From: Pseudomonas sp. MPC6
Lineage (GTDB): Bacteria; Pseudomonadota; Gammaproteobacteria; Pseudomonadales; Pseudomonadaceae
NCBI RefSeq assembly: GCF_006094435.1
Contig: NZ_CP034782.1
Location: 1-64,000, forward strand
DNA length: 64,000 nucleotides
Reading direction: 5' to 3'
A program made the translations under genes and the position numbers. Every line of letters starts with the position of its first letter. Positions within the stretch are counted from its first letter, which is position 1. A model generated the notes under the pieces. That model did no database searches, was not told where the DNA came from, and worked only from the letters and a program-made list of their open reading frames with translations. Below are positions 17,456 to 26,975 of the stretch, one piece after another.

Positions 17456-20400
17456 ATGGGAGTTCTGGAGAAATGCGTAGATGCTGTTGAAGGTGCAATT
17501 GAGTACCTTGCACGCCATATCATTAACAAAGACATGACAAGCTACTGCGAACTAATGACCGCAGTAGGTGTGACCGATGAAGACATTCGGCGTTCTCCAG
17601 ATCTGAAGGACCCGTACACGTTGGTCAACAATGGATACTCACTGCTGACCGTTTTTGACCTCCAGGGCACTTTTCAGATGCTCTCAGAGGATGAATTTTC
17701 CGCAATGATTGACTCGTTGCGCGTCCGCATGACCGGTTACATGAAACGTTACGGGCATTCGCTGACCTTTTCATTTGAACGCGATCCTGAGCGCGCCAAA
17801 GATGAGTTGATGCGACTCGCGGAGCCATTGCTTAATACTGCACGTCGGATTGGACTTGATACCGAGGACATTATTTTAGATCGCGTCATGCGAAACTATC
17901 CATTGTGCTCTTGGGAACAGAATATTCTCGTTGTGTATACCCACTTAAGCGCTATGAGTTCAGAGGAACAAAACCGCGAGATGAACGCGCTTACTAAAAA
18001 CCTAGCTAAGCATGATGTTCCTCGGACGCAATTTGGGCAAAATCCTGCGTTTGCCCTTTCAGCTTTGAAATATCGTCACGACACAATGGTCAAGCGCTTG
18101 CAGGATGATTTTGCAAACTGCGGAGTCGATGGGCAAAAAGGGATCATGATGAAGCCCCTTACTGCGCATGAGGCTGTTAAGCGAGTCAGAATTATGATTA
18201 ACCGTGAAGGTACTTCTCAGAAATTCCGCCCATCCCTACCTGGTGATCGGCATATCCCGAGCGGACCAGAGCGTTCTGACGACTATTCAGATCTGGTGCC
18301 TCCGCGCTTGAGCTACCAGATTTGCAGCAACAATGTTGAGCCGGATGGCAACTTTATTCGTACCGATAGACTCTGGCATGGGTCCTTCGGTATGGAACTT
18401 GGTCCACAGGATCCTCTGCCATTTAAAGAACTTTTTAGCGCAGTAGATCGGGTGGTGCCATGGCGCATTCGATTTGACCTGAATCCCAGTGGGCTCAATG
18501 AAGTACGGATGCGCCGGATGGTTGCAGGCTTCGTAGGGTTATTGCCAAGCAACCGCTCGATACGTGAATCCTTTGCTGACCTTGAGAAACTACAAAAGGA
18601 AGAGGCAATTCTTTCAATGAAAGTGGCCGCTTCCACATGGGCTGAGGACAAAGACACTGTTAAGCAGCGTATGTCCTCCATGGAAAAGTCTCTCCAGTCT
18701 TGGGGTACATGTCAGGTTAGCCAGAACCACGGCGACCCGATGGCCGGACTTGCATCAACAATTCCGGCATTCACCACCAAGAATACGGCGAATCGTTTGC
18801 TGCCCCCACTGCAAGATGCTTTGGCTATGCTCCCCCTGCAACGTCCTGCGACACCTTGGGCAGAAACCGGTTCATGGATCCTCAGAACCCCTGAAGGCAA
18901 GATCTATCCTGTAGGTTTAGGCAGCAGCATCCAAGATACCTGGATCGAGCTGTTCTCAGGTATACCTGGTTCCGGTAAGTCCGTAACGGTTAACACCATG
19001 AACAACGCTGCGATCCATCGGCCGGGAGCGATCCAACTTCCTCTGATGACTATCGTCGACGTTGGTCCGTCCTCTTCCGGACTTATCCAAGTCATTAGAG
19101 ACTCGCTACCTGATCATCGGAAAAACGAAGCTGTATACCTCAAGCTGCAAAACAGTGTTGAGTACGCGGTTAACCCCTTCGATACCCAGCTCGGCGCGCG
19201 CGAACCAACAACACGCGAGCGGGAGTTTCTCGTTGATTTCCTTAACCTGCTTTGCACCGATACCGATATCGGCCGCGCACCTGCCGAGGTTTCGCGTGTC
19301 AATGAGCGCCTCCTTACCCTGGTTTACGACGACAGAGCTGAGAACGGGGCCAATCAATACGAACCCGAGGTCGTTCCGCTCGTAGACAAGATCCTTTTGG
19401 AGACCGGGATTCTGGCGGAACATGACGAGAAATGGTGGTCCACTGCGACTTGGTACGAAGTGACAGACATGTTGTTCGCTGCGGGCTATGTTCAGGAAGC
19501 GACCATTGCTCAGCGGCAAGCGTCGCCGGTGCTGGCTGACTTCAACTCGATGATGAACAACGAGAGCATTCGACAAATGTTTGGGACCATCCAAACGAAA
19601 AGTCATGAGCCTCTGCTCAACTACATGTCACGTTGTTTTGTGGTTGCTACTACGAGTTTTGCGCTGTTCTCGGGGCGAACCAGGTTCGACCTGGATGCAA
19701 CAACCCGTGTTATCTCAATCGACCTTAACGACGTCATCGGCTCTAAAACTGCTGAGGGAGCCATTAAAACGTCCTGCATGTATCTCTTTGCAAGACAGCT
19801 GGCCGCAAAAAACTACTTTCTCCGAAAGGAGGAGCTGGTGAAGGTCGTTCCAGAGTTATATGCGGAATATCACATCAAGCGTGCAGACGATGTGGCCTCA
19901 CAACAAAAGATTATCGCTTATGACGAGTGGCATAACACTTCTGGACTTGAAGCTCCAGTTCAAACCGTCATTAAAGATGGTCGCGAAGGTCGTAAATGGG
20001 GTATCCGCATCATTGCAATTTCCCAATTTATGGGTGACTTCCCACAACCCCTTTTGGATGCATCGACGTCGGTGTACGTGCTCCGCGGTGGGAACCGGAG
20101 TGATGAAAAAGTACTTCGTGAATCCTTCCAGGTCTCCGACCAGACCATCAGCGAGCTTCATCGAAAATGTGTCGGGCCGACCGAAGAGGGCGCAAACATG
20201 CTCGCCATTTTCAAAACCAACCAGGGCACCATCACGCAGATCCTAACGAACACCACCGGTGCTCTGGAGCTATGGGCTTTTTCTACAACCCAGCAGGACG
20301 TTTCGTTACGAACCGCGTTGTACAGCCGACTTGGCTCGATGGCGGCACGCAAGGTACTTGCCGCCAGGTTCCCCCTCGGTACCGCGAAAACCTACATTGA

Positions 20401-20512
20401 GCAGCTGGAGCTGCAAGCCGGCGCAGAACAAGCGAAATCGGTAGTCATGAACCTCGCAGATGAGATGACAGCCGAGTACCGAGCAAGCCGCAAAGCAGGA
20501 GCGCATATCTAA
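17456..20512 (+). CDS. traU: TraU/DotO (IcmB) ATPase
   Basis: The 1018-residue cytoplasmic ATPase is the VirB4-class energiser of type IVB systems. A P-loop 'GIPGSGKSVT' lies near residue 503. The Walker B-like 'KIIAYDEWHNT' segment lies near residue 820, and an arginine-rich 'DGREGRKWGIRIIAISQFMG' follows, typical of the TraU/IcmB C-terminal domain. Length is normal for the family. It is the largest gene of the operon and overlaps the traW start by one base. No frameshift is seen. Confidence 0.92.
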   Translation: MGVLEKCVDAVEGAIEYLARHIINKDMTSYCELMTAVGVTDEDIRRSPDLKDPYTLVNNGYSLLTVFDLQGTFQMLSEDEFSAMIDSLRVRMTGYMKRYGHSLTFSFERDPERAKDELMRLAEPLLNTARRIGLDTEDIILDRVMRNYPLCSWEQNILVVYTHLSAMSSEEQNREMNALTKNLAKHDVPRTQFGQNPAFALSALKYRHDTMVKRLQDDFANCGVDGQKGIMMKPLTAHEAVKRVRIMINREGTSQKFRPSLPGDRHIPSGPERSDDYSDLVPPRLSYQICSNNVEPDGNFIRTDRLWHGSFGMELGPQDPLPFKELFSAVDRVVPWRIRFDLNPSGLNEVRMRRMVAGFVGLLPSNRSIRESFADLEKLQKEEAILSMKVAASTWAEDKDTVKQRMSSMEKSLQSWGTCQVSQNHGDPMAGLASTIPAFTTKNTANRLLPPLQDALAMLPLQRPATPWAETGSWILRTPEGKIYPVGLGSSIQDTWIELFSGIPGSGKSVTVNTMNNAAIHRPGAIQLPLMTIVDVGPSSSGLIQVIRDSLPDHRKNEAVYLKLQNSVEYAVNPFDTQLGAREPTTREREFLVDFLNLLCTDTDIGRAPAEVSRVNERLLTLVYDDRAENGANQYEPEVVPLVDKILLETGILAEHDEKWWSTATWYEVTDMLFAAGYVQEATIAQRQASPVLADFNSMMNNESIRQMFGTIQTKSHEPLLNYMSRCFVVATTSFALFSGRTRFDLDATTRVISIDLNDVIGSKTAEGAIKTSCMYLFARQLAAKNYFLRKEELVKVVPELYAEYHIKRADDVASQQKIIAYDEWHNTSGLEAPVQTVIKDGREGRKWGIRIIAISQFMGDFPQPLLDASTSVYVLRGGNRSDEKVLRESFQVSDQTISELHRKCVGPTEEGANMLAIFKTNQGTITQILTNTTGALELWAFSTTQQDVSLRTALYSRLGSMAARKVLAARFPLGTAKTYIEQLELQAGAEQAKSVVMNLADEMTAEYRASRKAGAHI

Positions 20513-21756
20513 TGAACGTACTCAAGTTTTCCCCTCTTGCACTTGCAATGCTGACGGTAGGAATGTTCGCCTCCAAGCCTGCCTACGCTATTTGCGACGG
20601 GTGTGTGGTTGGCGCGGTGGAAACCGCAAACCTCAGCATCACATTGGCCGTTAACGCAACCACGGCTGCTGTCGGAGCCATGGCAACGTCTGTAAACACA
20701 ATGCTGTACCAAGTCGGTACCGCTGTGACTCAGGGCAGCAGCAAAGTCGCTAATACCGTCGAAACTGCAGCCAGGGTTGATAGGGAGTTTGCAGCGACTC
20801 AAGAAAAGAACCGTCGCTATGAGGATGCACGTCAGCGTTACTACGTCTCCAATGCAATTTGCAGCGAATCCGCCTCCGGTGGTGCTATCGATGTCAAAGC
20901 AAGTGTAGCTGCTATCAAAACAACTATGCGGTCTGGTGGTGGTGGCAAAACTGAGAATCGCAAAATTGCACAAGCATTGACGTCGCCGGCACCGCCGAGC
21001 GAGATCGATTCCATGCGTTCAGCGAGCATCCACGCTGACTACTGCGACACGGATGACTACGCTGCATATGGTGGGGCCACTGCGTGCCCGAGCGTGTCGA
21101 CCACAATGCCAGGTGCCGACAAACGCCTCGACTCCGTGATGATCGGCGCCGGTCCTAATGGCAAGACTGCTGATCTCACTTTCTCTCAAGAGCAGACTGA
21201 CGCTGCGCAGATGTATACCCAGAACTCTGCTCGACGATCGATCGGCAGCCAGCTTCGCAAAGGCGAAGCTGAAAGCGAAGCTGGCTCGCAGTACATTGGA
21301 CTCATGAATCAGTACAACTCGATCCTCTCGGCTGCTACTGATCCGCAGGACCAGCTGGTCGCTGATAGCCAACCAAACCCTGCGACCAAAGATCTGCTTG
21401 TCGACACGCTCAAGTCCTCCTCGGCCCAAGCGTACTACATCAAAACCGCGTCTACTCAGGCTAAAGCAACCGGCACGATGTCGGCCCGGGAATTTGAATC
21501 GTTTGAAGTCGGACGTCGGTATGCCAATACCGAATACCAAGCAGATTTGCAGAACATGGAAGGTGACAACCTGCTTCGCGAACAGATCCGTGTGCAGTCT
21601 CAGACAAATTGGTTGCTGCTTGAGCTGCGTAACGACGTCCAGCGTGGGAACGTGATTAACGGATTAAACCTCGCTAGCGGTGCACGCTCGGAATTTGAGC
21701 CGATCCTTAGCCAAAAATACCGGGCTGTATCTGGCCATATGGGAGGCAGCAACTGA
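20512..21756 (+). CDS. traW: TraW-like exported conjugation protein
   Basis: The 414-residue protein has an N-terminal signal peptide ('LALAMLTVGMFASKPAYA', cleavage ~residue 25) followed by a mostly helical, Ala/Ser/Thr-rich mature part with several Cys (residues 27, 30, ~119, ~180, ~192). Position between traU and traX fits TraW of R64-type plasmids. I recognise no enzymatic motif. A traV equivalent is not seen. Confidence in coding is very high; the name rests on synteny. Confidence 0.68.
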   Translation: MNVLKFSPLALAMLTVGMFASKPAYAICDGCVVGAVETANLSITLAVNATTAAVGAMATSVNTMLYQVGTAVTQGSSKVANTVETAARVDREFAATQEKNRRYEDARQRYYVSNAICSESASGGAIDVKASVAAIKTTMRSGGGGKTENRKIAQALTSPAPPSEIDSMRSASIHADYCDTDDYAAYGGATACPSVSTTMPGADKRLDSVMIGAGPNGKTADLTFSQEQTDAAQMYTQNSARRSIGSQLRKGEAESEAGSQYIGLMNQYNSILSAATDPQDQLVADSQPNPATKDLLVDTLKSSSAQAYYIKTASTQAKATGTMSAREFESFEVGRRYANTEYQADLQNMEGDNLLREQIRVQSQTNWLLLELRNDVQRGNVINGLNLASGARSEFEPILSQKYRAVSGHMGGSN

Positions 21757-22349
21757 TGACGGAACAACAGTCATCCAAGTCAAGGCAAGCTGCTTCTGTA
21801 GCGCTGCGCATCCTCCTCCCGTTCTGGTCCATGAGGCAAACCGTTCGGCTTGCAAAACAGGAAGCTGCCAAGACAAAAAAAAATTGGGCAACCATCAAAG
21901 AAATGTCTGCTGAAGCTAAACAGGCGTTGTTGCGCGGCGATGATGAAGAGTCTGCTGAAAGTAAACCGCTGACGTTCGAGGAAGCGATGTCCAACCGCAA
22001 GCCAGGTGCGATGTCTGTAGAGCAGCTGCACCTCTATTTCTTGCGTAGGAAGCGTACTGCGCTGCTTGCAGGGTCGATCTTTTGGTTGCTGGGATTGATC
22101 GGAATCGTGACCGGGAGCATCGATGGTTCCACGAAAATAATTATCCAAAGTTTCTTGTCGATTGCGGCAGCGACTCCTCTTTTGTTCGCGCTCGCATTGA
22201 GCGCTCAGTTTCGCTTGTGGCAATTAGAAACCCGTCGTCTTTCCGTGAGTGAAAAGGGGGGGTTGAATGATTTCCTGAAAGAAAATCCAAACTGGTTGCT
22301 GAAAACGCTGAGCCCTCAATATGGCAAATCCAAAGGAGCACGGCTATGA
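21756..22349 (+). CDS. traX: TraX/IcmV-like membrane protein
   Basis: The 197-residue protein has a basic cytoplasmic N-terminus and two adjacent membrane helices around residues 105-125 ('ALLAGSIFWLLGLIGIVTG') and 130-150, then a short cytoplasmic tail. This topology and its place directly before the DotA homologue match IcmV/TraX. Start and stop overlap both neighbours (ATGA-type junctions), indicating translational coupling. An A-run of nine at 21875-21883 lies in the coding sequence. Confidence 0.75.
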   Translation: MTEQQSSKSRQAASVALRILLPFWSMRQTVRLAKQEAAKTKKNWATIKEMSAEAKQALLRGDDEESAESKPLTFEEAMSNRKPGAMSVEQLHLYFLRRKRTALLAGSIFWLLGLIGIVTGSIDGSTKIIIQSFLSIAAATPLLFALALSAQFRLWQLETRRLSVSEKGGLNDFLKENPNWLLKTLSPQYGKSKGARL

Positions 22350-24532
22350 AAGCAATTGCGAGTAAGAGCTTTTGGTTCCTGGTTGCGTGGTTAGTGTCTC
22401 TGCCAACTTGGGCAGCAGATGGAACAACCATCAGCGAGATATCAGCCGCGGCGAAAAGGACAGGGGATAAGTCCCGCGAAGCGCTGGTGGCTATCTATGG
22501 GAATGTCGTCAATAACCCATTAGCCGGAGGTGACACCAGCGGCGATACCATCCTTGCAAGCATTTTCCAGGTCTTCAATGGCGCACTGTTGGTGGTTGGG
22601 GCGATCTGGGCTTGCTATATCGTCTTCCGCAAGCTGACCCGTACGGCTCATGACGGTTCAGTATTCGACAAACAGCAAACGACCATCTGGGGGCCTGTAC
22701 GCCTTGTTTGGGGGTTGGTCTCATTGGTACCAACTGCCAGCGGTTGGTCGTTATCCCAGCTGCTTATGCTCTGGGGTGCCTCCGTCATGGGGATCGGTAT
22801 TGCAAACCTCGGCGTCGATAGCGCGATGAGTGCATTCACCGACGGAACATCGATGGTCGTTCAACCCGTCATGCCTTCGACAGTTGGTCTTGCGCACAGC
22901 GTTTTCGAGGCAAATCTTTGCCTTCACGGTATCAATGCCGGCATTGCTCAAGCTCAAGCGAGCGGAGCCTTGGTGACCCAAAACGGATACGTGCAGCAAT
23001 CCGCGACTCAAAGCGGCTTTATCCTCAAAAACTCCAGCTTCGTCTGTGGTGGTGCTGATATCCAAGGCGATCTGGAACCTCAGTCGGTTTCCACTGACTG
23101 GTTCGGCGGCACCATTGATGTATCAGATATTCGCCAGGCCCACCTTGCTGCCCTTCAGGCCATGCAGGCAACCCTAAGCACTACCGCTCAAAATTTCGTA
23201 AATGCTGTGATACAACGTCAATCAGGGACCACTGCTTCCCTACCTGACATTGAGATGGCCGTTCAGTCTGCATCACAGGCATACGAGAACTCTGTCAACA
23301 GCGTGGCAGCTACCAAACAGGGCAATATTGGTGAGCTGGCCAGCAAGATGAATTCAAGCATCAAAGAGGCGGGATGGTGGACGCTGGGGGCCTGGTACCA
23401 AACGTTCGCACAAGCAAACACTAAGCTCTCCGATGCTATGGCTGCAAAAGCGTCAGTGTTCGGCATGTCCTCTGGTGGGGATCCAGCCATCGTAAACGTC
23501 TACGCCTCTGCAATGACGGCGTACAAGGCTCAGCAGGAGACCTCAACCTTCACCAGTACCTTGGGCACTCAATCCAGCGGTGACTATTCCAAAGGGGCTG
23601 GTGGTGCCGATGCGGGGAGCATCATTGGCAGTATCTTTTCCGCACCTGGTCAACGGATTGTCAATTACCTGGTCGACGTCAATGCCGGCGGTGAAGGCAT
23701 GGGCCAAGTGAATCCGCTAATCAAAATGAAAAATCTCGGCGATTACACTATGGTGGCGGCCGAGACGGCCTTGGGTGGATACGTAGCTGCTAAAACGCTT
23801 GAAAAGGTCAAGGATGGCTGGAGTATCGCCGGTGCCTTCTCGAAGGTTGCGAACGCAGTAAGCTCTGTTGGTGATGCGCTTTCAGGGGTGCTTGGTGCTG
23901 TTGGCCCATTCATCATTATGCTCATCATCGCATTGTTTATTCTGGGCGGGACTCTCTCTACCTACCTGCCGATGGTGCCCTTCATCATCTGGTTTGGCGC
24001 TGCAGTTAATTGGCTGGTTGTGGTTGGCGAGGCTGTTATCGCGGCACCTCTTTGGGCTATCACTCACCTGACCGGTGAGGGTGATGGTATGGGGCAAAAG
24101 ACAACCCACGGTTACATCTTTCTGCTCAATGTGATGGTGCGGCCGATCCTGATGGTTCTGGGCTTCTTTCTCGGTGGGGCAGCTCTGATCGCCGGCGGCA
24201 CGCTGCTAAATCAGTTGTTCGGTGTGGCGCTGGCAAATGCGCAGTTCGACTCGACCACGGGGCTGTTCTCGATCATTTTCTTCCTGACTATCTACTGCTC
24301 AATGTGCTTGAACCTGGTGCATAGCTGCTTCAACCTGATCATGATTGTCCCGGACCAGGTCATCAACTGGGTAGGTGGCCACGCATCGGCAACCATGGGC
24401 CGTGATGATAACGAGAAGATGAAAAATGCCATGAACGTGTTCGGCAGCAAGTTGGAACATCTCGCGCCGCGCCCTGGGCCTGCTGGAGATCATAGAAAAG
24501 GGACAACAGGTGGTAACGGTATAAGATCTTAG
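22346..24532 (+). CDS. traY: TraY/DotA polytopic membrane protein
   Basis: The 728-residue protein has a signal peptide ('WLVSLPTWA'), an early membrane pair (~75-130), a ~400-residue periplasmic loop and a cluster of C-terminal membrane helices (~515-680). This is the architecture of DotA and TraY. 'LTRTAHDGSVFDKQQTTIWGPVRLVWGL' near residues 95-120 is the family signature block. DotA acts in apparatus activity and can be released in Legionella; for TraY the C-terminal region is linked with entry exclusion recognition in I-type plasmids. It is the last gene of the tra operon. Confidence 0.9.
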   Translation: MKAIASKSFWFLVAWLVSLPTWAADGTTISEISAAAKRTGDKSREALVAIYGNVVNNPLAGGDTSGDTILASIFQVFNGALLVVGAIWACYIVFRKLTRTAHDGSVFDKQQTTIWGPVRLVWGLVSLVPTASGWSLSQLLMLWGASVMGIGIANLGVDSAMSAFTDGTSMVVQPVMPSTVGLAHSVFEANLCLHGINAGIAQAQASGALVTQNGYVQQSATQSGFILKNSSFVCGGADIQGDLEPQSVSTDWFGGTIDVSDIRQAHLAALQAMQATLSTTAQNFVNAVIQRQSGTTASLPDIEMAVQSASQAYENSVNSVAATKQGNIGELASKMNSSIKEAGWWTLGAWYQTFAQANTKLSDAMAAKASVFGMSSGGDPAIVNVYASAMTAYKAQQETSTFTSTLGTQSSGDYSKGAGGADAGSIIGSIFSAPGQRIVNYLVDVNAGGEGMGQVNPLIKMKNLGDYTMVAAETALGGYVAAKTLEKVKDGWSIAGAFSKVANAVSSVGDALSGVLGAVGPFIIMLIIALFILGGTLSTYLPMVPFIIWFGAAVNWLVVVGEAVIAAPLWAITHLTGEGDGMGQKTTHGYIFLLNVMVRPILMVLGFFLGGAALIAGGTLLNQLFGVALANAQFDSTTGLFSIIFFLTIYCSMCLNLVHSCFNLIMIVPDQVINWVGGHASATMGRDDNEKMKNAMNVFGSKLEHLAPRPGPAGDHRKGTTGGNGIRS

Positions 24533-24540
24533 GAATGACT

Positions 24541-24562
24541 AACGGGGCCTCTTGGCCCCGTT
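24541..24562 (+). terminator. Stem-loop after traY
   Basis: AACGGGGCC and GGCCCCGTT form a perfect 9-bp stem with a TCTT loop, eight bases after the traY stop. There is no long T-run, so it may be a weak or Rho-assisted terminator. Confidence 0.6.
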
Positions 24563-24612
24563 ATCAATAGGGCTTTGACCTGTCAAGAGGTCGTGGTAGG
24601 ATAAATTATAGA

Positions 24613-24638
24613 TTCCGTATCGTATATCTGATACGAAA
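24613..24638. promoter_or_regulatory. 26-bp palindromic operator (site B)
   Basis: TTCCGTAT-N10-ATACGAAA matches the shared palindrome in 15 of 16 positions and ends 14 bp before the ATG at 24653. An A/T-rich stretch just upstream could supply promoter elements, but no clear -35/-10 pair stands out. Confidence 0.75.
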
Positions 24639-24652
24639 AAATGGAGATCATT

Positions 24653-25150
24653 ATGAATATTGCATGGTGGGTTCTTCGACCGTTTTACCTGATGGGACTG
24701 GTACCGGTCGTTCCAGTCGCCTTGATCGCCTGCTTCGACTACCGCCGCGACCCCGACGTTGCAGGGATGTTGATTGTTGCTGGATTGCTCTACGTTGCGC
24801 TCGGGTACTTTTTGTTTGCTGCAGCACCAGGCATGTTGCGGCGCCGCTTGGAGCGACGTGTAGAGCGTTACAAACGTGAAGGTTTCAAACCTCGCTACGA
24901 AGCTTTTTCCGTGGCCTACAACCGGTATGTAGGTTTCGACCCGGTGGCAAAGAAGGCCTTGTACTTCGATATCACCACCGGTGGGGTGATGGTGGATTTC
25001 GACCAGATCGATAGCTGGGAGCTTAGCCCCGACAAAAGCCCTCATCCGCTGCTCAAACTTGTTACCCGCCTTCCAGATCTGAGGGAGATTGGTGTGAGAA
25101 TCAATCGTCCAGGGGCTTGGAAGTCCGATATGCATACGTTGTTCGGGTGA
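24653..25150 (+). CDS. Membrane protein, entry-exclusion candidate
   Basis: The 165-residue protein has two N-terminal membrane helices (residues ~5-25 and ~37-58) and a ~105-residue cytoplasmic C-terminal domain ('YEAFSVAYNRYVGFDPVAKK' onward). It sits directly after traY with its own operator. In R64 the exc (entry exclusion) gene follows traY, and its membrane-anchored product with cytoplasmic domain recognises TraY. The functional parallel is inference from position and topology; I do not recognise sequence homology. ATG 24653, with GGAGAT eight bases upstream, is preferred over 24641. Confidence 0.55.
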   Translation: MNIAWWVLRPFYLMGLVPVVPVALIACFDYRRDPDVAGMLIVAGLLYVALGYFLFAAAPGMLRRRLERRVERYKREGFKPRYEAFSVAYNRYVGFDPVAKKALYFDITTGGVMVDFDQIDSWELSPDKSPHPLLKLVTRLPDLREIGVRINRPGAWKSDMHTLFG

Positions 25151-25188
25151 ACCGTACGACCGATCTACTCAAAGGAATGGAGCTTTCC

Positions 25189-25992
25189 ATGACGTTTAAA
25201 CTGACTGCGCTGTCTCTCGCAGCTTGCTGTCTCATGGTCGGATGCGACAAACCAAACACAGACCACGCAGCGCCTGCTGATTCCTCGGGGCCGTCTTCAT
25301 TGCTCAACAGCCCTAAAGTCAGCAGTACGCCGCAGTCTAACCGCCCACGTGCAGTGCAGGCTCCTAGCTCAGCTGACACCTCAGTGTCTTTGAACGAGTA
25401 CGTCGACCTCAATACGCTTCCAGGTGGTCAGGCGCTTACGTACCTGGTGCTGGCCAAGTCTGCGAGCAGCACGACATCCGAGCAGAAACTGAGCTGGTTA
25501 TCCCCGGAATATCAAGCCACCTCGGACGCCTTCAAAAGACAGGATATCGAAAAGGCCAAATGGCCGGCGATACAGGCACAGCTGAACGGCTACGCCAAAA
25601 ACGATTATTACTCTCTCCCGATTAAAGGTTCATCGGTATCTGAGGGTATGGGAATGCAAAACGTCATGGTGGGTTCCTACGACTTCGCCAGTTCTACATT
25701 TCCGATCACCAGCTACGGCCAGTACTGCTGGGCTAACCCGGTGCGGAATAACGTAGGAATGAACCTGCAGATCCAGCCTTCCCAGTTCCCCTGCAGCATA
25801 AAAATCGCAGATCAAAATCAAGCCCGGGAGATCGAGCAGGCGAGGGCGCAGGGCACACTCGATTTGCGGGGTACGCTGTACCTGTACATTCCAAAATCGT
25901 CCGGCATGACAGCTGCTGGTGAGGTTGTGCACGGTGTCATCGAGCTGCGCGATCGTCAGTCTTCCAAAGTACTAACGACCGTCAATTTGTGA
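25189..25992 (+). CDS. Lipoprotein, possibly DUF4852-type
   Basis: The 267-residue product has a lipoprotein signal peptide ending in a 'LMVGC' lipobox at Cys ~18, a Ser/Pro/Thr-rich linker of ~45 residues and a C-terminal domain ('YGQYCWANPVRNNVGMNLQI', 'GTLDLRGTLYLYIPKSSGM'). That domain resembles DUF4852 lipoproteins as I remember them, with low certainty. It belongs to the operon starting at 24653. ATG 25189 is chosen because the lipobox requires it and AAAGGAATGGAG precedes it. Confidence 0.6.
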   Translation: MTFKLTALSLAACCLMVGCDKPNTDHAAPADSSGPSSLLNSPKVSSTPQSNRPRAVQAPSSADTSVSLNEYVDLNTLPGGQALTYLVLAKSASSTTSEQKLSWLSPEYQATSDAFKRQDIEKAKWPAIQAQLNGYAKNDYYSLPIKGSSVSEGMGMQNVMVGSYDFASSTFPITSYGQYCWANPVRNNVGMNLQIQPSQFPCSIKIADQNQAREIEQARAQGTLDLRGTLYLYIPKSSGMTAAGEVVHGVIELRDRQSSKVLTTVNL

Positions 25993-26019
25993 TGGCCACC
26001 GAACCCACCGGAGGTGCTT

Positions 26020-26322
26020 ATGAAGCAATTAGTGAACCGCGAGCCCTGGTGGGAGTTACCACCGAAGCCTGGGCAAAGTGAAAACGACTGCAGTTGGGGC
26101 TACCTGGAGCAATACGACGACGGTTCGTTCAGGTTCGACAACACCCAAAGGCCAAGCGATCAGGAAATTCGTGCCCGCAAAGGCTGTAGATCAAACCCGA
26201 ATCGTGACGGCGTCCCCCCCCCAGAACGATTGAGCAATCTGAAAGGAGGCACCGATGAGTGCATTGAACGTCCAAGACTGGCAGGCGGTCCTGAAGAACA
26301 TCGCAGACCAAAATCGCCATAG
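26020..26322 (+). CDS. Hypothetical protein with a nine-C homopolymer
   Basis: ATG 26020 follows GGAGG. The first ~60 residues ('WGYLEQYDDGSFRFDNTQ') look like a genuine small soluble protein. A run of nine C's at 26214-26222 follows, after which the frame reads through the start of the next gene by 68 bp with poor composition. In another phase translation would stop shortly after the C-run. The authentic product may therefore end near 26230. Function unknown. Confidence 0.5.
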   Translation: MKQLVNREPWWELPPKPGQSENDCSWGYLEQYDDGSFRFDNTQRPSDQEIRARKGCRSNPNRDGVPPPERLSNLKGGTDECIERPRLAGGPEEHRRPKSP

Positions 26323-26935
26323 GCTGACGGGAAGTGAATACAAGGAGCTGGTCGGCCTCATCGATGCCCAGCCAAAGGATGTAGAGAGCCTGGTTCAAAC
26401 CAGAAAGCTCGTTGCCCAGCTGGCACAACACCAAGGACCTGATGCTCCAGCCCCTTTCCGGGATCCTGGGCATAATCGTGCATTCCAGGTTGAATCGTTG
26501 CCGGCAGCCCCTGCAGAAGGCGATGAACGTCTTCGCGAGCGAGTAATAAGCGGTTCACGGATTTTCGCATCCCGTGAATACAACCATACTTCTGAAGCCG
26601 CGCAGCTCAATGAGCGTGGTGAAATGGGACGATTGGTGCACGGGCACCGCCTCGATGTTATGCACAACACTGAGGGGCCAGGTGATAGATTCGACGTGTT
26701 CCAGGTCAAAACCTCTACTCACATCCCATACAGCACTGGTATTCCCGGTAACCCTGTAGACGGTGAGCGCAAGGCGCACGGACAGTTCAATTCATTCGCA
26801 GAGGCAGGCGCAAGCATCGATGAAACGGTAGGGGTTAAACGCCACTCGCAGCTGATCCGCGAACGTCAGGCTGAACACGGAATCCACGTCAAAGAAGCAC
26901 CACCTGCAGTACCTAAGGCTCCACGACCGGCCTAA
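26255..26935 (+). CDS. Hypothetical protein
   Basis: The 226-residue soluble product ends with the operon and is preceded by AAAGGAGGCACC at ATG 26255. It is charged, with an N-terminal helical region (~1-60), a Pro/Ala linker and a C-terminal part ('RFDVFQVKTSTHIPYSTGIP'). No membrane segments and no recognised family. Its position suggests a plasmid-transfer accessory, but nothing in the sequence names a function. Confidence 0.55.
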   Translation: MSALNVQDWQAVLKNIADQNRHRLTGSEYKELVGLIDAQPKDVESLVQTRKLVAQLAQHQGPDAPAPFRDPGHNRAFQVESLPAAPAEGDERLRERVISGSRIFASREYNHTSEAAQLNERGEMGRLVHGHRLDVMHNTEGPGDRFDVFQVKTSTHIPYSTGIPGNPVDGERKAHGQFNSFAEAGASIDETVGVKRHSQLIRERQAEHGIHVKEAPPAVPKAPRPA

Positions 26936-26950
26936 CGATCTTCCAAAATA

Positions 26951-26975
26951 AAAACCGCCAAGAGGCGGTTTTTTT
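26951..26975 (+). terminator. Rho-independent terminator
   Basis: AAAACCGCC, loop AAGA, GGCGGTTTT then further T's: a strong intrinsic terminator 15 bp after the stop of the preceding gene. A group II intron begins five bases downstream of the T-run. Confidence 0.9.
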
